A stretch of DNA of 51,846 nucleotides from an uncultured Pseudorhodobacter sp. (GTDB taxonomy: Bacteria; Pseudomonadota; Alphaproteobacteria; Rhodobacterales; Rhodobacteraceae), in assembly GCA_913062925.1 (NCBI GenBank), contig CAJXWJ010000020.1:1-51846 (forward strand). The letters run 5' to 3'. A program made the position numbers and the translations under genes. The notes under the pieces are model-generated. The model ran no database searches. It was not told the origin of the DNA and was given only the letters and a program-made list of their open reading frames with translations. Positions 46,174-51,846 of this stretch are shown piece by piece (positions within the stretch are counted from its first letter, which is position 1; every line of letters starts with the position of its first letter).

Positions 46174-47280
46174 ATGGCAAATCCTTCCCTTCTTATCCTC
46201 GCTGGCGACGGCATCGGCCCCGAAGTCATGGCCGAAGTCAAAAAGATCATCACTTGGTTTGACACCAAGCGCGGCGTCACATTTGACGTCTCGGAAGGTT
46301 TGGTCGGCGGCTGTTCCTATGACGCCCACGGCACGCCGCTGACCGACGAGACCATGGCGCAGGCCCAAGCCGTTGACGCGGTTCTGTTGGGCGCTGTTGG
46401 CGGCCCGAAATACGATGTGCTGGATTTCTCGGTGAAACCAGAGCGCGGCCTGCTGCGCCTGCGCAAGGAAATGGATCTGTTTTCCAACCTGCGCCCTGCA
46501 CAATGCTTTGACGCGCTGGCGGATTTCTCGTCGTTGAAAAAAGACGTGGTTGCCGGTCTGGACATCGTCATCGTGCGCGAGCTGACCTCGGGCATCTATT
46601 TCGGCGAGCCGCGCGGCATTTTCACCGAAGGCAACGAGCGCGTCGGCGTCAACACCCAGCGCTATACGGAAAGCGAAATTGCCCGCGTCGCGCGTTCGGC
46701 CTTCGAGCTGGCACGCAAGCGCGGCAACAAGGTCTGCTCGATGGAGAAGGCCAATGTGATGGAATCGGGCATCCTGTGGCGCGAAGTCGTGCAGGAAATC
46801 CACGACAAAGAATATCCTGACGTGGCGCTGTCGCATATGTATGCCGACGCAGGCGCGATGCAGCTGTGCCGCTGGCCCAAGCAGTTTGACGTGATCGTCA
46901 CCGACAACCTGTTTGGCGATTTGCTGTCGGATATGGCAGCGATGCTGACCGGATCGCTGGGCATGTTGCCTTCGGCCTCGCTTGGTCTGCCCATGGCCAA
47001 TGGCCGCCCAAAGGCGCTTTATGAGCCCGTGCACGGTTCGGCCCCCGACATCGCGGGCCAAGGCAAGGCCAACCCGATCGCCTGCGTTTTGTCCTTTGCC
47101 ATGGCGCTGCGCTATTCGTTCAGCCTGCTGGACGAGGCCACCCGCGTTGAAAAAGCCGTTGAAAAAGTGCTGGCAGACGGTGTGCGCACTGCCGATCTGA
47201 TGGGCCCCGAAGGCGGCACCCCGGTTTCGACCAGCCAGATGGGCGACGCGATTATCGCCGCCTTGGACGCAAGCCTGTAA
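46174..47280 (+). CDS. leuB: 3-isopropylmalate dehydrogenase
   Basis: LeuB oxidises and decarboxylates 3-isopropylmalate to 2-oxoisocaproate with NAD. The opening [20 protein letters not shown], the substrate segment [19 protein letters not shown] and the metal-binding [20 protein letters not shown] are characteristic. The protein has 368 residues. GGAG lies 6 bases before the ATG. It is far from leuCD, separated from them by about 12 kb of unrelated genes. Confidence 0.97.
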   Translation: MANPSLLILAGDGIGPEVMAEVKKIITWFDTKRGVTFDVSEGLVGGCSYDAHGTPLTDETMAQAQAVDAVLLGAVGGPKYDVLDFSVKPERGLLRLRKEMDLFSNLRPAQCFDALADFSSLKKDVVAGLDIVIVRELTSGIYFGEPRGIFTEGNERVGVNTQRYTESEIARVARSAFELARKRGNKVCSMEKANVMESGILWREVVQEIHDKEYPDVALSHMYADAGAMQLCRWPKQFDVIVTDNLFGDLLSDMAAMLTGSLGMLPSASLGLPMANGRPKALYEPVHGSAPDIAGQGKANPIACVLSFAMALRYSFSLLDEATRVEKAVEKVLADGVRTADLMGPEGGTPVSTSQMGDAIIAALDASL

Positions 47281-47292
47281 CGCCAAAAAATC

Positions 47293-47329
47293 GTCGAAAA
47301 CCAGCGCCATTTAGGGCCTGGTTTTCGAC
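47293..47329 (+). terminator. Long perfect stem-loop after leuB
   Basis: Perfect 12-bp arms (GTCGAAAACCAG / CTGGTTTTCGAC) flank a 13-base loop and begin 13 bases after the leuB stop. There is no T run on the plus side, but AAAAAA precedes it, so it would be a classical terminator on the minus strand. It probably ends or stabilises the leuB mRNA. Confidence 0.5.
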
Positions 47330-47423
47330 CAAGCCTTTGCGGTTTTGGCAAAGCGCCTCTTGATCTTTGCCCAGCATTGCAAGAGGTGTGGGGCGTCTCC
47401 TCTCAGCCCAAGCGGATCCTCCT

Positions 47424-48431
47424 ATGCAAGTTGTCCAATCAAACCTGCGCGGCGCGTTGTTTTCGCTGGCGGCCTTTGCCGTCTATGCCAGCAATGACAC
47501 TTTGGTCAAATTTCTGGGGGCAAGCTATAGCCCGTTTCTGCTGATCTTTTTCACCGGGCTTTTGGGCTTTCCCTTGGTGACGATCATGCTGATGAGCGAC
47601 AACAGCGACGGCAACCTGATCCCGAAACATCCCTATTGGACCGCGCTGCGCACCTTGGCGGCGGTGCTGAACGGCATCACCGGATTTTACGCCTTTTCCG
47701 TGCTGCCCTTGGCGCAATGCTATGCGATCATCTTTGCCATGCCGATTCTGATCACGCTTTTGGCGATTCCGATCCTTGGCGAGAAAATCGGCATCCATCG
47801 CGGGCTTGCTATTCTGGTCGGTTTGATCGGGGTGATGATCGTGCTGCGGCCGGGGCAAGTGCCCTTGGGGCTGGGGCATCTTTCGGCGCTGGCGGCGGCT
47901 TTCCTTGGGGCGACAACTTCGGTGATCGTGCGCAAGATCGGCCACGCCGAACGTTCGATCGTGCTAATGATCTACCCGATGGTGGCGAACTTTGTGGTGA
48001 TGGCCGTGGCGCTGCCCTTTGTCTATGTGCCTATTCCGATTGAGCATTTTGGCATGATGGCGGCGATGTCCTTGCTGGGGCTGGTGGCTGGTCTTTTCAT
48101 GATCGCGGCCTATCGCCATGCGCCTGCGATCATCGTGGCCCCCATGCAATATTCGCAAATGATCTGGGCGATCCTGTTTGGCGCGCTGTTTTTCAACGAA
48201 AGCATTGATCAATGGACCGCCGTCGGCGCCGCCGTGATCACCCTTGCAGGCGTCTATATCGTGCTGCGCGAAGACCGCCCCGGCCTGTCGAAAAACCGCC
48301 CGGTTCTGGAAACCCGCTCGCGCTATGACGGCGGCACCACGCCGCGGATCAGCACCTGGATGCGGCTGTTCGACCGCAAACGCATGCGCGCCAAGGTCGA
48401 AGGTCTGGCAGGCAAAGACGGCGACGCCTGA
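47424..48431 (+). CDS. EamA/DMT family transporter
   Basis: This 335-residue inner-membrane protein has ten predicted membrane segments arranged as two EamA repeats; the repeats begin ALFSLAAFAVYASNDTLVKF and GHLSALAAAFLGATTSVIVR. The C-terminal about 45 residues are charged and cytoplasmic. I choose the ATG at 47424; an in-frame start at 47367 would add 19 polar residues. The substrate of such transporters cannot be predicted. tRNA-Pro follows after 74 bases. Confidence 0.85.
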   Translation: MQVVQSNLRGALFSLAAFAVYASNDTLVKFLGASYSPFLLIFFTGLLGFPLVTIMLMSDNSDGNLIPKHPYWTALRTLAAVLNGITGFYAFSVLPLAQCYAIIFAMPILITLLAIPILGEKIGIHRGLAILVGLIGVMIVLRPGQVPLGLGHLSALAAAFLGATTSVIVRKIGHAERSIVLMIYPMVANFVVMAVALPFVYVPIPIEHFGMMAAMSLLGLVAGLFMIAAYRHAPAIIVAPMQYSQMIWAILFGALFFNESIDQWTAVGAAVITLAGVYIVLREDRPGLSKNRPVLETRSRYDGGTTPRISTWMRLFDRKRMRAKVEGLAGKDGDA

Positions 48432-48465
48432 GGCAAAAATTGCCCCAAGGCGCCGCAGCCGCCTC

Positions 48466-48494
48466 TTGAAATCAAAATCCCAAAGTTTTAACCC
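48466..48494 (+). promoter_or_regulatory. Candidate promoter of tRNA-Pro
   Basis: TTGAAA at 48466-48471 is followed by TTTAAC at 48487-48492 (15-base spacer) or TAACCC at 48489-48494 (17-base spacer), 12 to 14 bases before the tRNA. The match is moderate. Confidence 0.35.
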
Positions 48495-48505
48495 TTGGCC
48501 ATGGC

Positions 48506-48582
48506 CGGAGCGTAGCGCAGTCTGGTAGCGCACCTGCTTCGGGAGCAGGGGGTCGGAGGTTCGAATCCTCTCGCTCCGACCA
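48506..48582 (+). tRNA. tRNA-Pro (anticodon CGG)
   Basis: The 77-base gene has acceptor CGGAGCG / CGCTCCG, anticodon stem CCTGC / GCAGG with loop TTCGGGA, T-arm with GGTTCGAATCC and an encoded CCA end. It lies 74 bases after the EamA gene in the same direction. Confidence 0.97.
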
Positions 48583-48925
48583 ATTATCCGAAACTGTGAG
48601 TATCGGCGGACAAAGAACCGTGCGCGCGATCGTGGCCAATGCATGCGCGGGGCAAGCTCTATCATGCAGCATAGAAATAGCTTGATGTACCAATCGACAA
48701 AGTTTGCGTCCGGCATCTGCGGACATCTCTAAATGCCTGATGAATTTTCTTAACCGCAGCATAATGGCGTCGCCAGGTAAGCCCTGCACCAAACGAACCA
48801 AGGCGATCATTGCAGCTATCTGCCGGTCATCGCCAAAGGTGTTACAAACCTGTGACGCCACTCAACCTGCCCCATAACCCAAGGGCGTGTTGCCTCTCCC
48901 CGCCAAGCGGGAAGAGGCGTTATCA
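48583..48925. other. 343-base stretch without a supported gene
   Basis: Between tRNA-Pro and katG I see no supported gene. A minus-strand frame over part of it starts at 48861 and runs on into the tRNA, so its end is certainly not protein-coding. Its first about 90 codons have no recognisable family and could be a decayed remnant. The only other structure is the hairpin at 48892-48918. Confidence 0.5.
48892..48918 (-). terminator. Candidate terminator hairpin after katG
   Basis: Eleven-base arms (GCCTCTCCCCG / CGGGAAGAGGC) pair with a single mismatch around a 5-base loop. It begins 7 bases after the katG stop on the minus strand. No T run follows, so termination efficiency is uncertain. Confidence 0.4.
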
Positions 48926-51157
<2,232 letters not shown>

Positions 51158-51170
51158 CTAACAGCTCTGG

Positions 51171-51213
51171 TCGATAATGAAAATTTGCATTTTCTAATAT
51201 CGGCGATATGCTG
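51171..51213. promoter_or_regulatory. Candidate OxyR-binding region between katG and oxyR
   Basis: The AT-rich stretch holds a perfect inverted repeat GAAAAT-TTGC-ATTTTC at 51179-51194, flanked by GATA at 51173-51176 and by TATC- and GATA-like bases at 51198-51209. LysR-type regulators bind such dyads in divergent promoters. It is not an exact ATAG-N7-CTAT OxyR consensus, so the assignment rests mainly on position. Confidence 0.45.
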
Positions 51214-51218
51214 CGCTT

Positions 51219-51846
51219 ATGATAGGGATCACCATTCGGCATTTGCGCTATTTCGAGGCTTTGGCGCAGCAGGGTCATTTTGGCCGTGCGGCCGATGTCT
51301 GCGCAATTTCGCAGCCTGCGCTTTCCCTTCAGATGAAAGAGCTAGAGGCGCTCTTGGGCGCGCCGCTGATCGAGCGCGGGGCGCGGCAGATCCGACTGAC
51401 CGCCTTGGGCGAGGATTTTGCGCTGCGGGTGCGCGATATTTTGCGTGCGGTGGATGAATTGGGCGATTTGGCGCGCGCCTCTTCGGGGCCTTTGGTGGGG
51501 CGGCTGCGCTTGGGGGTTATCCCGACCATCGCGCCCTATTTCCTGCCGCATGTGATGCAAAGCCTGATGGCGCGCTACCCCGGGCTGGACCTGCGCCCGC
51601 GCGAGGCGATCACGCAGCGGCTGATCGAAGATCTGATTGCCGGACGTCTGGACATGGCGATTGTGGCGCTGCCGATTTCTGAACCCAGTCTTGTCGAGGA
51701 ACGGCTGTTTGACGAAGAATTCGTGCTGGTGCGCGCGCTTGCCGATGCAGATCGCCCGGTGCCAAGCCCCGACACCCTGCGCGCGATGCGGCTCTTGCTG
51801 TTGGAAGAAGGGCACTGTTTTCGCGACCAAGCCCTGTCTTATTGCA
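51219..51846 (+). CDS. oxyR: Hydrogen peroxide regulator OxyR (3' end cut by window)
   Basis: The reading frame runs from an ATG at 51219 off the window end, giving 209 codons. It opens with a LysR-type helix-turn-helix: TIRHLRYFEALAQQGHFGRA, then ISQPALSLQMKELEALLG. The effector domain follows from about residue 88. The two OxyR redox cysteines are both visible: C200 in LEEGHCFRDQA and C209 at the last full codon (LSYC). This identifies OxyR rather than another LysR protein. It is divergent from katG, its expected target. No clear ribosome site precedes the ATG. Confidence 0.93.
   Translation, partial: MIGITIRHLRYFEALAQQGHFGRAADVCAISQPALSLQMKELEALLGAPLIERGARQIRLTALGEDFALRVRDILRAVDELGDLARASSGPLVGRLRLGVIPTIAPYFLPHVMQSLMARYPGLDLRPREAITQRLIEDLIAGRLDMAIVALPISEPSLVEERLFDEEFVLVRALADADRPVPSPDTLRAMRLLLLEEGHCFRDQALSYC

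Noticed and set aside
48472-48861. Minus-strand frame of 129 codons ending SEREDSNLRPPAPEAG...
   Set aside because: The end is the antisense translation of tRNA-Pro, a well-known false protein pattern; the frame runs across the whole tRNA gene.

Overview
The window looks like chromosomal DNA of an alphaproteobacterium of the order Rhodobacterales (a Rhodobacter/Gemmobacter/Tabrizicola-like lineage). Three things point there: high GC, the gene orders rpoZ-rsh-DUF2062-pdxJ-acpS-lepB-rnc-era and rsfS-rlmH-x-gpmI-envC-ctpA-rppH, and an ImuA/ImuB/DnaE2 mutasome. No rRNA, CRISPR array, prophage or complete transposon is visible. Family and species assignment is inference; no search was run.

Layout. 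1-6558 (minus strand) is a housekeeping run: rpoZ, bifunctional ppGpp synthetase/hydrolase, DUF2062 membrane protein, pdxJ, acpS, lepB, rnc and era. Era stops matching its family about 54 bases from the left edge. 6633-9945 holds folK (minus), then an NYN-domain nuclease, ispH, a DUF3429 membrane protein and rnhA (plus). 9964-13736 (minus) is a three-gene glycosyltransferase cluster, including a fused glycosyltransferase/methyltransferase-like protein. 13904-16608 has a TetR regulator, a GlsB-like membrane protein, fmt and two tandem peptide deformylases, one with key active-site residues replaced. 16693-24084 carries a PatB-type C-S lyase, a MOSC protein, smc with a coupled small gene, and an lrgA/lrgB pair.

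24085-30368 (minus) is the rsfS-rlmH-unknown-gpmI-envC-ctpA-rppH cluster. 30594-36116 holds a GST, a 46-residue gene, leuC, leuD, a membrane protein and an EEP-fold protein. 36113-40480 (minus) is dapF-mtaB-accD-folC. tRNA-Lys follows, then the SOS mutagenesis operon imuA-imuB-dnaE2 (minus), with a perfect alphaproteobacterial LexA-box pattern just ahead of imuB. leuB, an EamA transporter and tRNA-Pro come next, then divergent katG and oxyR at the right edge, oxyR being cut by the window end.

How the genes work together. Many neighbours overlap by ATGA or TGATG, so translational coupling is common. Functional groups are stringent response plus RNA polymerase omega, N-terminal Met formylation and deformylation, leucine biosynthesis, folate (folK, folC), cell division and wall hydrolase control (envC, ctpA), translesion mutagenesis, and peroxide defence (oxyR-katG). 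I do not see a clearly new multi-gene system. The best leads are the substituted deformylase paralogue, the interrupted era, the LexA-box position inside imuA, and the glycosyltransferase cluster with its domain fusion.
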